Shown: positions 16,674 to 26,243, counted from the stretch's first letter. The stretch is 33,576 bases of DNA from a bacterium (GCA_020350205.1 CP070707.1:3002150-3035725), one strand, 5' to 3'. Program-made: numbers and translations. The notes: generated from the letters alone by a model not told the origin.

Positions 16674-17999
16674 TCAGGCGGTCCGTTCCTGGTTGATCAC
16701 GACTCCCTTCAGAACATGCGGGGTGGCATCGGTAATTTTTACTTTTACAAATTCACCTTTAGAATACTCTCCAGCGGGGAAAATTACGATTTTATTACCA
16801 TCGTTTCTTCCCTGAAAATCATGGGGGGATTTCCGGGTACTTTCCTGTTCGATCAGCACATCCTGAAATTCTCCGATGTGTTGACGGTTCTTTTCCAAGG
16901 AAATTTGATTTTGCAGTTCATTTAAGCGAACAATACGCTCAGTTTTTTTATTTTCTGGTACATCATCAGGAAACCGTCGTGCAGCAATTGTTCCTTTTCG
17001 TTCTGAATATTTGAATATATAGGCGGCATCGAATTGCACCTTTTGCATCACATCCACGGTATCCTCGAATTCAACATCAGTCTCTGAGGGAAATCCAACA
17101 ATAATATCGGTAGTGATAATCATGCCGGGATAATGGGAACGGATATCCTGCACCAGGGTCAGATACTCCTCCTTGGAATAGGTCCGGTTCATGAGCTCCA
17201 GCACCCGCGAATTTCCAGCCTGCAGCGGCAGGTGAATATGCTTGCAGACTTTAGAATTCTCGGCCACCACATGTAGCAGGCGATGGGGAAAATCCTTTGG
17301 ATGAGGCGAGGTAAAGCGAATTCGCTCAAGTCCCTGAATCTGACTGACTTTTTCCAGCAGGTAGGCGAAATCTTTTCCGTTAAAATGATAAGAATTGACA
17401 TTCTGTCCCAGTAATGTCACCTGCTTGAATCCTTCATTCGCCAGACGCCGGGCTTCCTGTACAATATTGCGGGGGGATCTGCTCCTTTCCCGGCCACGGG
17501 TATAAGGCACGACACAAAAGGTACAAAAATTATTACAGCCCCGCATTACCGCAATCCAGGCATTCACGCCTATTTCGCGACTGGGATAGATATCCGCATA
17601 GTCTTCAAATTCAGAGAGAGTCACATCATAGGCACTTTTTCCGGATTGTTCCACTTCTTTAATCAGGCTCGGCAGTCGCTTATAGCTATCCGGGCCCACA
17701 ACAAAATCCAATTTCAGGTCCCGGTCATTTAAAAGTTTCTGCCTGAAATTGGTTGCCATGCATCCTAAAACCCCAATCAGCAGTGGATCACCGTTGCGAG
17801 AGTGCCGTAAAGTATGAATCCGATTGTATACTTTGCGATTGGCATTGTCCCGGACCGAACAGGTATTCAGCATGATAATATCCGCTTCCTGCTCCTTATC
17901 TACCATGTGATATCCGTCTCGCATGAGGACAGCACGAACCAGCTCCGTGTCGTACTCATTCATCTGGCAGCCGTAGGTTTCGATATAGACTTTTTTCAT
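16674..17999 (-). CDS. miaB: tRNA-2-methylthio-N6-dimethylallyladenosine synthase
   Basis: Radical-SAM methylthiotransferase that adds a methylthio group to i6A at position 37 of tRNAs. 441 residues, the usual length. The N-terminal MTTase domain supplies Cys11, Cys47 and Cys80 for the auxiliary iron-sulfur cluster. The radical-SAM CxxxCxxC is Cys155, Cys159, Cys162. A TRAM domain forms the last 65 or so residues. The YGCQMN start and NTCSVRDNA motif separate MiaB from MtaB and RimO. It lies 29 bases downstream of mtaB, and a GAGAG stretch before the ATG could serve as the ribosome site. Confidence 0.94.
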   Translation of the reverse strand: MKKVYIETYGCQMNEYDTELVRAVLMRDGYHMVDKEQEADIIMLNTCSVRDNANRKVYNRIHTLRHSRNGDPLLIGVLGCMATNFRQKLLNDRDLKLDFVVGPDSYKRLPSLIKEVEQSGKSAYDVTLSEFEDYADIYPSREIGVNAWIAVMRGCNNFCTFCVVPYTRGRERSRSPRNIVQEARRLANEGFKQVTLLGQNVNSYHFNGKDFAYLLEKVSQIQGLERIRFTSPHPKDFPHRLLHVVAENSKVCKHIHLPLQAGNSRVLELMNRTYSKEEYLTLVQDIRSHYPGMIITTDIIVGFPSETDVEFEDTVDVMQKVQFDAAYIFKYSERKGTIAARRFPDDVPENKKTERIVRLNELQNQISLEKNRQHIGEFQDVLIEQESTRKSPHDFQGRNDGNKIVIFPAGEYSKGEFVKVKITDATPHVLKGVVINQERTA

Positions 18000-18028
18000 C
18001 TATCTTATATTCTTTCTCTCAAGATTTT

Positions 18029-19324
18029 TTATTCGCTATTAACCAAACTTCCGATGATCAGCTGATTGTCGATTCTCATCAGCCTCACCGGCAAATACCG
18101 GTTATATAAATTACAGTCCGATTTCACCTTTACCCGGATATAAGTATCCGTCAATCCCTTCCACCATCCCCTTTTTTGTTGTTCGAACAATATGTATTGA
18201 ACTGTACCCAGGTTTCCAGCCAAATATTCCTGACGCTTCCGGAGACTTAATTCCCGCAGACGGCGACTGCGCTCTTCAATGACCTCTGCACTGACCTTTG
18301 GTTTCAGACCACGACTTTTTGTCCAAGGTCTCTCGGAATAACTAAATACATGAAAATAGGATAAAGGCAATTCCGACAGAAACTGATATGTTTCTTCATA
18401 CTGATCAGCCGTTTCTCCCGGGAAACCGACCAGGACATCGGACCCCAGGCAAATTCCGGGTGTTTGCCAATGAACAAACTGGATAAATTCCGCATACTCT
18501 CTTACCGTATATTTGCGATTCATGGCTTTCAGAACCTCATCACTCCCGCTTTGCAAGGGAATGTGTAGATGGGGGCAGAGACGCTTATCCCTCTTAATAT
18601 ACTCAATTAAATTTTGCGGGATCGTGGTCAGTTCAATCGAGGATAATCTGAGTCTGAGCAGTCCTTCCATATTTAATAAAGTTTCTACGACATCGTTGAT
18701 CGTAATATTACGATACTGATAGGTACCGATATTAATACCGGTCAGGACCAGCTCCCGGTGCCCTGCCGCGATCAGTTCCCGGGCTTCCTGAAGCAGGTCG
18801 GCAAATTCACGGCTGCGGGCCCGTCCCCGGGCATACGGTATTACACAAAAAGAACAGAAAAAATCACAGCCATCCTGAATTTTCAGGTTGGCCCGGGTAT
18901 GCCGTCGATCGATTCCGGAAGTTGCTATTTTAAAGCTCTTTCGGGAAATGACCGGAGTCATGACCCGGGGTGCAGGAGAGTCAAAATTTTTATATAAAAT
19001 CTCCCCAAAATCCATCTTCCGTGAATTACCTACGACCCAGTAGACATTCGGCAGGGCCAGAAGTTTTTCCCGTTGAATCTGTGCCTGGCATCCTATCAGG
19101 GCAATCCGGGCATCGGGATGTATGCGGTTTATTTTATTAACTAACTTTCTGGTGTCAGCATCACCATTTTCAGTGACGGTGCAGGTATTTACCACCACCA
19201 CATCGGCAGCTTGGAGGAAATCCACCACCTGATATCCCCGGTGCTCCATATTTCTTTCCAGGGCAGCTGTCTCCGCCTGATTCAACCGGCATCCCAGGGT
19301 ATAAAATGATACTTTTGTACTCAT
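18029..19324 (-). CDS. mtaB: Threonylcarbamoyladenosine tRNA methylthiotransferase
   Basis: Radical-SAM methylthiotransferase that converts t6A37 to ms2t6A37 in ANN-decoding tRNAs. 431 residues. The auxiliary-cluster cysteines are Cys12, Cys48 and Cys79; the radical-SAM cysteines are 153, 157 and 160 in DGCDFFCSFC. The start SFYTLGCRLNQAE and the NTCTVTENGDADTRK motif are characteristic of MtaB rather than MiaB. A C-terminal TRAM-like part is present. It is the first gene of the mtaB-miaB-EamA unit and has a good promoter about 30 bases upstream. Confidence 0.92.
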   Translation of the reverse strand: MSTKVSFYTLGCRLNQAETAALERNMEHRGYQVVDFLQAADVVVVNTCTVTENGDADTRKLVNKINRIHPDARIALIGCQAQIQREKLLALPNVYWVVGNSRKMDFGEILYKNFDSPAPRVMTPVISRKSFKIATSGIDRRHTRANLKIQDGCDFFCSFCVIPYARGRARSREFADLLQEARELIAAGHRELVLTGINIGTYQYRNITINDVVETLLNMEGLLRLRLSSIELTTIPQNLIEYIKRDKRLCPHLHIPLQSGSDEVLKAMNRKYTVREYAEFIQFVHWQTPGICLGSDVLVGFPGETADQYEETYQFLSELPLSYFHVFSYSERPWTKSRGLKPKVSAEVIEERSRRLRELSLRKRQEYLAGNLGTVQYILFEQQKRGWWKGLTDTYIRVKVKSDCNLYNRYLPVRLMRIDNQLIIGSLVNSE

Positions 19325-19721
19325 ACAGTCAATAACCTTTTATCAGCTGAAAAATATAACAAAAGATTGCTGTGTATTCAAATTATCCGTGATATTTACC
19401 TTAAAATTGCCGATTTAAAGATAACAGAAAAATTAACAGGATAGGAAAAGTATTGTAAAAAAATTAGTGGTTTTTTGCAGGATTCAAAATTACAGTGCAA
19501 ACCATTATTTCATACTATATGCCTGCACCGTCATTCAGTTGATCTATTTGTCGTGTTCTATCGTCCTTACCGACCAGGTACTTCAGAAGGGACCAATTAC
19601 CGGCGGCACTTCCTGCCTGGTGAGCAGAAACTTAAATCTCTTTTTTTTAAAGAAAAAAAGATTGCAATAGCTTAAATTTTAATTATCTTTTGGCGCAACC
19701 TTTAAGAGATCTATTTGTGGG
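19325..19721. other. Intergenic region between divergent mtaB and uvrA, with a GC-richer island
   Basis: The left end carries the mtaB promoter. Bases about 19540-19640 are clearly richer in G and C than the AT-rich flanks and contain imperfect inverted repeats: ACCAGG near 19575 with CCTGGT near 19617, and CTT-CAG-AAG inside. Two overlapping short frames (67 and 66 codons) occur, but neither has a ribosome site or recognisable protein features. It may hold a structured leader or small RNA for uvrA; I do not recognise a family. Confidence 0.4.
19353..19381 (-). promoter_or_regulatory. Promoter of the mtaB-miaB-transporter operon
   Basis: Read on the minus strand: TTGAAT (19381-19376), exactly 17 bases, TATATT (19358-19353). 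Predicted start near 19346, about 22 bases before the mtaB ATG. Confidence 0.6.
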
Positions 19722-22589
19722 ATGAGTAAAAAAGAATATATCAGTATCAGGGGTGCCCGGGAGCACAATCTGCAAAATATCAACCTGCAGATCCCGCGGG
19801 ACAAGTTTGTGGTGATTACCGGTCTGTCAGGATCCGGTAAATCCAGTCTGGCTTTTGATACCATCTATGCCGAAGGTCAGCGCCGCTACGTGGAAAGTCT
19901 CAGTGCCTATGCCCGCCAATTTCTGGGACTGATGGAAAAACCTGACGTGGATTACATCGATGGTCTATCGCCAGCCATATCGATTGAACAGAAAACCACC
20001 CATCGAAATCCCCGCTCCACGGTAGCAACCGTTACAGAGATTTACGATTATATGCGACTGTTATTTGCCCGGGTAGGCCACCCCCACTGTTATAATTGTG
20101 GTGATCCCATCCATAAACAAACTCCCCAGCAGATTGTAGATAAAATTCTCGACTATCCTGCAGACTCACGCATCCAGGTACTAGCCCCGGTGGTCCGGGG
20201 ACGCAAGGGCGAATACCGTGATCTGATCGAAGAAATCAAGAAAGAGGGTTTTATCAGGGCTCGCGTGGATGGAAACCTGCTTGATTTGGATCAGGAGATA
20301 AAGTTAAAAAAGAACATTAAACATAATATAGAAGTAGTGGTGGACCGCCTGAAAATCAGGCCGGATATTCGGCAACGTCTTTCCGAATCGGTTGAAGTCT
20401 CTCTGAAAATGGGCAGCGGTCTGGTGATCATCGAGAATGTGGATGAGGCCCGGGAAGAGTTATTCAGCGAACAATTTGCCTGTATGAAATGTGGTATCAG
20501 CTACGAAGAAATCGAACCGCGCATGTTCTCATTTAACAGTCCTTACGGTGCCTGCCCGGAGTGTGATGGCCTAGGAACCAAACTGGAGATAGATCCCCGA
20601 TTGGTGGTACCCAATGCCAGTCTCAGTATTGAAAGCGGTGCTGTTGTACCCATCGGAGAAAAGCGCGGAAGCTGGTATTTTGAAATGATTGAAGCTCTTG
20701 GAAAAGAGTATCGGTTCAGCCTGGATATCCCCTGGAAAGACCTGAGTGAAGAAATTCAAAATTTAATCCTGTATGGAAGTTCGGAAAAAGTCAGATTTTC
20801 CTTCAGTCGCGAAAATTCGAAATATGAATTTACCTCCAAATTTGAAGGAGTGATCAATAATCTGTATCGCCGGTATCGTGAAACCGCTTCGCAGGCAATT
20901 CGGGACTGGATTGAAGGGTTTATGAATCAGATTCCCTGTCCGGAATGTCAGGGAGCCCGCTTACGGAAAGAAACACTGGGTGTAAAGATCGGTAAATTGA
21001 ATATTGCAGAGGTTACTTTTCTCAATATCAAGGAGGCTATCAAATTTTTCACCGGTCTTAAACTTTCCGAAAAAGAAAGTATTATTGCACAGCAGATTTT
21101 AAAAGAAATCAAGGCGCGTCTGGAATTTCTGAAAGATGTGGGTCTGGAATACCTGACACTTGCCCGTGCTGCAGGTACCCTTTCGGGGGGAGAAGCCCAG
21201 CGGATTCGCCTGGCCACTCAAATTGGTTCTCAGCTGGTAGGAGTTCTGTACATTTTGGACGAACCCTCTATCGGTCTCCATCAGCGGGATAATGGCCGGC
21301 TGATCCAGACCTTATTGCGTCTCAGGGATCTGGGGAACACTGTCCTGGTGGTAGAACACGACCGTGAAACCATTGAACATTCCGATTATGTCATCGATCT
21401 GGGACCGGGTGCCGGAAAACATGGGGGTAAGATTGTCGCCACCGGCACCCCGCGTGAAATTGAAGCCAATCCGGATAGCCTCACCGGTCTGTACCTTGGC
21501 TATCAACGCTATATTCCCATCCCGGAGAAACGACGGAAAGATAATAAAGATTTTCTGCTCCTTACCGGAGCCCAGGGAAACAACCTTAAAAATATAGACG
21601 TTTCATTTCCTTTGGGACAATTTATTTGTATTACCGGTGTCTCAGGCTCAGGGAAAAGCAGTCTCATTAATGAAACTCTTTATCCTATTCTTTCCAGACA
21701 CTTTTACAAAAGCAAAATAATTCCCCTGCCCTATGAAAATATTTCAGGACTGGATTATGTTGATAAGGTAATTGACATCGATCAATCCCCAATCGGAAGG
21801 ACGCCGCGTTCCAATCCTGCCACATATACCGGCTTGTTCACCCTGATACGTGATTTATTCACGCAGCTGCCTGAATCAAAAATCAGAGGATATAAGCCCG
21901 GCCGATTTTCCTTCAATGTCAAGGGCGGACGCTGTGACGCCTGCGAAGGAGATGGCGTCAAAAAAATAGAAATGCATTTTTTGCCGGATGTCTATGTAAC
22001 ATGTGAGGTCTGTCGCGGAAAAAGATACAACCGAGAAACCTTGGAGATTCATTATCGGGGCAAATCCATTGCAGATGTACTGGATATGACCGTCAGTGAG
22101 GCTCTGGATTTTTTTGACAAAATTCCCACGATTAAGAGAAAACTACAGACCTTACGGGATGTCGGTTTAGGATATATTCATCTGGGACAACAAGCGACAA
22201 CCTTAAGCGGGGGAGAAGCACAGAGAGTAAAACTAAGCACCGAGCTGAGCCGAGTCAGTACCGGCAATACCGTTTACATCCTGGACGAACCAACCACCGG
22301 CCTGCATTTCGCCGATATCAGCATGTTATTGAAAGTATTGAATCAACTGGTTGATAAGGGTAATACAGTGATCGTCATCGAGCATAATCTGGATGTCATA
22401 AAAACAGCCGATTGGGTGATCGATCTGGGGCCGGAAGGAGGTGACGATGGCGGTAAGATTATAGCACAGGGTACCCCCGAAAAACTGGCAGAAAACGCCA
22501 AATCCTATACCGGTCTACATCTAAGGACTGAACTTGAAAACTGGCACCGTTATATCGGTAAACAGAATCTGTCTGAAACCGCCTCCTGA
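19722..22589 (+). CDS. uvrA: Excinuclease ABC subunit A
   Basis: DNA-damage recognition ATPase of nucleotide excision repair, acting with UvrB and UvrC. 955 residues, full length. Two ABC modules are visible: Walker A GLSGSGKS at 34-41 and GVSGSGKS at 639-646, each with an LSGGEAQR signature. Both zinc-finger cysteine sets are present (CMKCG...CPEC in the first half, CDACEG...CEVCRG in the second). The ATG at 19722 is preceded only by a weak GTGGG, but the N-terminus begins exactly at the family start ([20 protein letters not shown]). Upstream lies the 397-base gap shared with mtaB. Confidence 0.97.
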   Translation: MSKKEYISIRGAREHNLQNINLQIPRDKFVVITGLSGSGKSSLAFDTIYAEGQRRYVESLSAYARQFLGLMEKPDVDYIDGLSPAISIEQKTTHRNPRSTVATVTEIYDYMRLLFARVGHPHCYNCGDPIHKQTPQQIVDKILDYPADSRIQVLAPVVRGRKGEYRDLIEEIKKEGFIRARVDGNLLDLDQEIKLKKNIKHNIEVVVDRLKIRPDIRQRLSESVEVSLKMGSGLVIIENVDEAREELFSEQFACMKCGISYEEIEPRMFSFNSPYGACPECDGLGTKLEIDPRLVVPNASLSIESGAVVPIGEKRGSWYFEMIEALGKEYRFSLDIPWKDLSEEIQNLILYGSSEKVRFSFSRENSKYEFTSKFEGVINNLYRRYRETASQAIRDWIEGFMNQIPCPECQGARLRKETLGVKIGKLNIAEVTFLNIKEAIKFFTGLKLSEKESIIAQQILKEIKARLEFLKDVGLEYLTLARAAGTLSGGEAQRIRLATQIGSQLVGVLYILDEPSIGLHQRDNGRLIQTLLRLRDLGNTVLVVEHDRETIEHSDYVIDLGPGAGKHGGKIVATGTPREIEANPDSLTGLYLGYQRYIPIPEKRRKDNKDFLLLTGAQGNNLKNIDVSFPLGQFICITGVSGSGKSSLINETLYPILSRHFYKSKIIPLPYENISGLDYVDKVIDIDQSPIGRTPRSNPATYTGLFTLIRDLFTQLPESKIRGYKPGRFSFNVKGGRCDACEGDGVKKIEMHFLPDVYVTCEVCRGKRYNRETLEIHYRGKSIADVLDMTVSEALDFFDKIPTIKRKLQTLRDVGLGYIHLGQQATTLSGGEAQRVKLSTELSRVSTGNTVYILDEPTTGLHFADISMLLKVLNQLVDKGNTVIVIEHNLDVIKTADWVIDLGPEGGDDGGKIIAQGTPEKLAENAKSYTGLHLRTELENWHRYIGKQNLSETAS

Positions 22590-22733
22590 GTTCATAAAAC
22601 TTACTTATAAATGTTGCACCGTCAGAACATAATTTTCCAACAATTTTGATCCGGGAATTCAATTCCCTAAATTGCTATCCGAATTGAAAATTAATTTCTT
22701 AAGTTAAATTCAGGATATTCTGATTGAATCCCT

Positions 22734-23591
22734 ATGAATATGAGATCAGAAAAGCCTTATGCCCAGTTACCGGCGATTCTCTTTTTGTTTATTCAAATGT
22801 TAAGTCTGGGTATTTATTCAATATTTTTCCTGATCACTTTTTCAACGTTTGAGCCAGAACCCTTTGCTGCCAGAAGTACCCTCTTCTATCAGAGTGTGCA
22901 GGGAATTCTTGCAATCGGTGGGCTCTCTCTGATATTACTGGCATTATTGGAATTTCTAGGACCGCGACTGTCTGCGAAAAATGTATTTCTCGAATTGCCC
23001 CAAGGGAAAGCGGAGACCGGCTGGTACATTATTTTTTTATTCGGTCAGCTATTTATCCTTATCCTTAAATATGTGGCACTGGATCTCCATGTCTTAAGTT
23101 TTATTGTTTTTCTAGGGACTCTGGTCTACATTTTTTATCTCGCCCAAATTTATACCTTTGCTCCCCTCCGGCCCTCCTGGAATAACCCTACCACAGCCGG
23201 GGGAATAATTCAGGGAACAGCTGTTCTGGGTATCTCACTCGCTTTGTGGTTATTTCGGGATCAGGACCTGCAAAACCTGCTGTGTATCATACTCTTCGTG
23301 ATTCTGTTACTGGAGGTATTAACTTTGTGGAGCAGATTCCGATTTCTAAGTCGGACAAATATGATAACTCAGGATTCTGTCAAAATGTTATTGGGGTCAC
23401 ATCTGGCATTGTTCGGCGTACGATTCATTTTTGGATTGATTATGCCATTAGTCTATCTGGTTTGGCTCATCTTTATATCTCAGAACATTCCTTTCCACCT
23501 GGTTATTCTGATGGTAGGGGTGGGAGAGTTGAGTGAACGTGTTTTATTTTTCATCACCAGTAGAGCACTCCCGCAGGAGCGGGATAATTAG
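22734..23591 (+). CDS. DmsC-like integral membrane protein (DMSO reductase anchor subunit family)
   Basis: 285 residues, about eight membrane helices, very close to the 287 residues of E. coli DmsC. Features that recall DmsC are the final helix with VGVGELSERVLFF, compare the GE-x-x-x-R-x-x-F/Y ending of DmsC, and the loop FAPLRPSWNNPTTAGGIIQGT with the aromatic-Asn/Tyr and Thr positions of that family. DmsC binds quinol and anchors a molybdopterin oxidoreductase. No catalytic (DmsA) or iron-sulfur (DmsB) gene is in the window, so this copy is orphaned and its partner is unknown. No ribosome site is obvious. It overlaps no other gene, and a gene for another membrane protein follows after 22 bases. 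Confidence 0.55.
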   Translation: MNMRSEKPYAQLPAILFLFIQMLSLGIYSIFFLITFSTFEPEPFAARSTLFYQSVQGILAIGGLSLILLALLEFLGPRLSAKNVFLELPQGKAETGWYIIFLFGQLFILILKYVALDLHVLSFIVFLGTLVYIFYLAQIYTFAPLRPSWNNPTTAGGIIQGTAVLGISLALWLFRDQDLQNLLCIILFVILLLEVLTLWSRFRFLSRTNMITQDSVKMLLGSHLALFGVRFIFGLIMPLVYLVWLIFISQNIPFHLVILMVGVGELSERVLFFITSRALPQERDN

Positions 23592-23613
23592 TCATTCATA
23601 TCCGGAGAACATC

Positions 23614-24162
23614 ATGAGCACACAGGATCCGCAGACCATAATTGAGTCATTTATCAGGAGACTTAAAGTCACCTGGCAAAGTCTGGTTCTCTTTGGCATT
23701 TTAATTTACGGGTTATCATTTGTTTATCGGCTTCGGGCAGAGACGGCTATAAAGTACTTCAGTAGTTTACCTGTTTTAAATTGGATCAGTTTCTTCATTG
23801 CAGTGGCCCTGGCAGTCTATATCCTTCATCTCAAGAGGTCCTATTTTCGCCTCAAATTCTTCAATGAATTGCTGAAAGAACTTCATAAGGAAGATCCCAA
23901 GCTACCTGGTGAGCAGTTACTGCGCCAGTTTACCCGTTACATAGGGAAAAAAATGAAAATCGTGTGGACTCTCGGATTGGTCATTATACTGGTAGGTGTT
24001 GCCTATTACTGGATTACCTTTGATGCCTGGAATATGCATATCTATTTCATTGTGGGACTTTATTCTCTGGTGATCAATTATCCCAGAACCGATCTCTTTA
24101 TTGACGTTCCCTACCTACTAAAAGAAGTATTTCGAGAGGCACAGAAAGATACCTCGGATTAA
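23614..24162 (+). CDS. Uncharacterised membrane protein
   Basis: 182 residues from the chosen start; I do not recognise the family. Four hydrophobic segments are visible, at about 23-40, 51-72, 117-138 and 143-158, with a charged stretch (KELHKEDPKLPGEQLLRQFTRYIGKKMK) between the second and third. The frame is open from 23533, but the earlier ATG overlaps the preceding gene and has no ribosome site. CGGAGA, just before the ATG at 23614, supports the later start. It probably shares a transcript with the DmsC-like gene and may work with it; that is inference from spacing only. Confidence 0.65.
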   Translation: MSTQDPQTIIESFIRRLKVTWQSLVLFGILIYGLSFVYRLRAETAIKYFSSLPVLNWISFFIAVALAVYILHLKRSYFRLKFFNELLKELHKEDPKLPGEQLLRQFTRYIGKKMKIVWTLGLVIILVGVAYYWITFDAWNMHIYFIVGLYSLVINYPRTDLFIDVPYLLKEVFREAQKDTSD

Positions 24163-24434
24163 TATTCTTAATCTGCGAAACCTTCTTCCACCTGAGTGTC
24201 TGTGAAAATACCCTCGCCTCCTCTCTCAGTTTTAATGACATCGAAGACAAAACAGCACCAGGAGAGTACAAAACACATCTCATTACAGTTTTTGCAACCC
24301 GGATCTGCAAAAAATAAAAACTCATATTTTTTTCTTCCCTTCCTGACGAAAATATAACAAGGAAAAATTTCTAGGCAGTAGAATTATAAAAAGTGGGTAA
24401 ACATTCTATTTTTTTAAACACTTGCGAATTTAAT

Positions 24435-24464
24435 TTTACAGCCTTTAAATTCTAAAAGTATATT
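24435..24464 (+). promoter_or_regulatory. Possible promoter giving a nearly leaderless mRNA
   Basis: TTTACA (24435-24440), 18 bases, TATATT (24459-24464). Transcription would start near 24471, only about 7 bases before the ATG at 24478. It overlaps the hairpin described next, so the two readings compete. Confidence 0.4.
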
Positions 24465-24477
24465 TGAAAGGCTTTTT
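24440..24477 (+). promoter_or_regulatory. Hairpin with T-run ending at the start codon
   Basis: AGCCTTT (24440-24446) pairs with AAAGGCT (24467-24473); AAAT/ATTT can extend the stem past a bulged G. Four further T residues and an A separate it from the ATG. The right arm contains AAAGG, the only ribosome-site candidate, so the stem would hide it. It may act as a translational or transcriptional control element if transcription starts upstream. Confidence 0.45.
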
Positions 24478-25278
24478 ATGTGTCGGTTTTTAGCATACTG
24501 GGGAAAAGAGACAGCGAATGTATCGGACTGGATATTGGAAACCGACAACTGTTTGCTCCAGCAGAGTATCTGTGATATCTCGGATCGACCCAATGCAGAT
24601 GGATGGGGTTTTGCCTATCGCAGCGGAAAGAAATTTATAATGGAAAAAAGTCCGCAGCCTGCATTCAAAGATCCTACCTACAGGGATAAAGCCACTCAAA
24701 TTTTAACTGATCTTCTGTTTGCCCATGTCCGCCGAAAATCACAAGGAGTAATCAGCCTGGAAAACAGCCACCCCTTTATCTATGACAAGTGGGTATTCAT
24801 GCACAACGGAAACATACCTCATTTTGAGATCTACAAAGAGAAATTACGCGAAAAATTTTCTCAAACCGTGCAGCTGGATACACTGGGCACCACAGATTCG
24901 GAATTTCTTTTTAAATATTTTGTTCACTGGTTTGAGAAATCGGATAATTGCGATGTATATTGCGTTTTAAACCTCATCTCAAGTATTATCATGGAACTGA
25001 TTGATATTACCGACGATCATGTGGATGGTGAGCTGGCTTTAAATTTTATGCTCACTAATGGTGATTTCATTGTGGGATTCCGCCGGAATAGAACTCTATT
25101 TTATACCCAGCTGGACAGCAGCCTTATTATCAGTTCCGAAAAAATTGATAAAACCCTTTCCTGGGAAGAAGTCCCGGAGAATCACTTTATTATCGCGACC
25201 AGTCCCTTGAACGTGCATTTACTGGCTTTTGATGTCAAACCTCACAGCCAGGTCATACCCCACTTTCAGATAAAATAA
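24478..25278 (+). CDS. Class II glutamine amidotransferase, YafJ-like
   Basis: 266 residues. N-terminal nucleophile hydrolase: Cys2, exposed after removal of Met, is the predicted nucleophile in MCRFLAYWG. Other family marks are NADGWGFAYR (about 39-48), LFAHVRRKS, ENSHPF, FMHNGNI and TTDSEFLF. This set matches YafJ/EgtC-type amidotransferases that hydrolyse glutamine or a gamma-glutamyl amide; the acceptor or substrate is not known. EgtC acts on an ergothioneine intermediate, but no Egt genes are nearby. The next gene makes a bacillithiol precursor, so a role in low-molecular-weight thiol metabolism is conceivable but unproven. The start codon is framed by a hairpin (24440-24473). Confidence 0.85.
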   Translation: MCRFLAYWGKETANVSDWILETDNCLLQQSICDISDRPNADGWGFAYRSGKKFIMEKSPQPAFKDPTYRDKATQILTDLLFAHVRRKSQGVISLENSHPFIYDKWVFMHNGNIPHFEIYKEKLREKFSQTVQLDTLGTTDSEFLFKYFVHWFEKSDNCDVYCVLNLISSIIMELIDITDDHVDGELALNFMLTNGDFIVGFRRNRTLFYTQLDSSLIISSEKIDKTLSWEEVPENHFIIATSPLNVHLLAFDVKPHSQVIPHFQIK

Positions 25279-25338
25279 TCTGAATATTATTATATTCGGG
25301 GAATAAATTCTCGGTGTACATCAATTGATACTTTAAAT

Positions 25339-26082
25339 ATGGATTCACGTCAAATGAATGATACTAATCCGGTTGATATTCTGGCTCTGGGTGCACATCC
25401 CGATGATGCTGAGCTGGGTTGTGGCGGGACCCTGATTAAATTAAAAAAATTAGGATATAAGACGGGAATTGTGGACTTAACCGAAGGAGAACTGGGCAGC
25501 CGGGGTACGGTAGAGAAACGTTATGAAGAGTCTGCAGTTGCATCCAAATTGCTGCAACTGGATTTCAGATATAATCTCAAAATACCGGACGGGAATGTTG
25601 AAGTCAACGAGCAGAATAAAAACAAGATGATTCGGTTGATCCGGAAAACCAAACCCAAAATAATCCTGGCACCTTTTCACGAAGATAGGCATCCTGACCA
25701 CATCCATAGCAGTCAGCTGATTACCGAGAGTTGGTTTTATGCCGGTGTCAAAAAAATACTGCCCGAAATACCTCCCCATCGCCCTTTCCGAATTCTGTAT
25801 TACATGGCAAAATATGAATTCATACCCAGCTTTGTGATCGATATTTCTGATGAATATGAGTTGAAATTTAAAGCCCTGGCCGCCTACAAATCCCAATTCT
25901 ATAATCCGGAATGGCCTCAGGAACAAACCTTTATCTCTTCGAGGTGGTTTATGGATTCAGTGGATTTCCGGGCCCGCCATTTTGGATGGATGGCCGGAGT
26001 AAAATACGGTGAACCTTTCTGGATCAGGGAATGTATGGCCATCGAGGATCCAGTCCCCATCTTCTCACGCACCATTATGTAA
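25339..26082 (+). CDS. bshB1: Bacillithiol biosynthesis deacetylase BshB1
   Basis: Zinc-dependent deacetylase that converts GlcNAc-malate to GlcN-malate, the second step of bacillithiol synthesis, in the cytoplasm. 247 residues. The family motif GAHPDDAELGCGGT gives His20 and Asp23 as metal ligands, and RHPDH supplies His121. TEGELGSRGT and the C-terminal GVKYGEPFW segment are typical of BshB1 rather than mycothiol MshB or generic PIG-L proteins. Neither BshA nor BshC is in the window. ATGs at 25339 and 25354 both lack a ribosome site; the later one would give the more usual N-terminal length. Confidence 0.9.
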   Translation: MDSRQMNDTNPVDILALGAHPDDAELGCGGTLIKLKKLGYKTGIVDLTEGELGSRGTVEKRYEESAVASKLLQLDFRYNLKIPDGNVEVNEQNKNKMIRLIRKTKPKIILAPFHEDRHPDHIHSSQLITESWFYAGVKKILPEIPPHRPFRILYYMAKYEFIPSFVIDISDEYELKFKALAAYKSQFYNPEWPQEQTFISSRWFMDSVDFRARHFGWMAGVKYGEPFWIRECMAIEDPVPIFSRTIM

Positions 26083-26243
26083 AACACAGTTACCCCAAAC
26101 AATAAACGATGTATTGCCCTCAGGATCATGTCACAGAAAGGTACAACGGAGAATTTTACCTGCCGGAAAATGAGATCTCAGTTAAAATCAATCCTGCCTG
26201 GTTGGGTTGGTAGACCATGGGCAGAGTATTTTGCAGCTCCTGA

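Larger units (their letters stand above)
24163..24477. other. Intergenic region before the glutamine amidotransferase gene
   Basis: 315 AT-rich bases. Apart from the promoter-like boxes and hairpin at its right end (24435-24477, listed separately), I see no gene, repeat or recognisable RNA. A 75-codon minus-strand frame overlapping it has no protein-like features. Confidence 0.5.

Noticed and set aside
16674..19324. Possible recent duplication of one gene into mtaB and miaB
   Set aside because: The two proteins carry distinct family-specific motifs and are ancient paralogues, not a fresh duplication.
19467..19675. Two overlapping short plus-strand frames upstream of uvrA
   Set aside because: No ribosome site, low-complexity ends and no recognisable domain; treated as noncoding.
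22653..22667. GGGAATT-C-AATTCCC palindrome after uvrA
   Set aside because: Could be a weak hairpin, but it has no T-run and no clear role; too little to call.
23533..23613. Longer start for the unknown membrane protein
   Set aside because: It overlaps the DmsC-like gene and lacks a ribosome site, whereas CGGAGA precedes the ATG at 23614.
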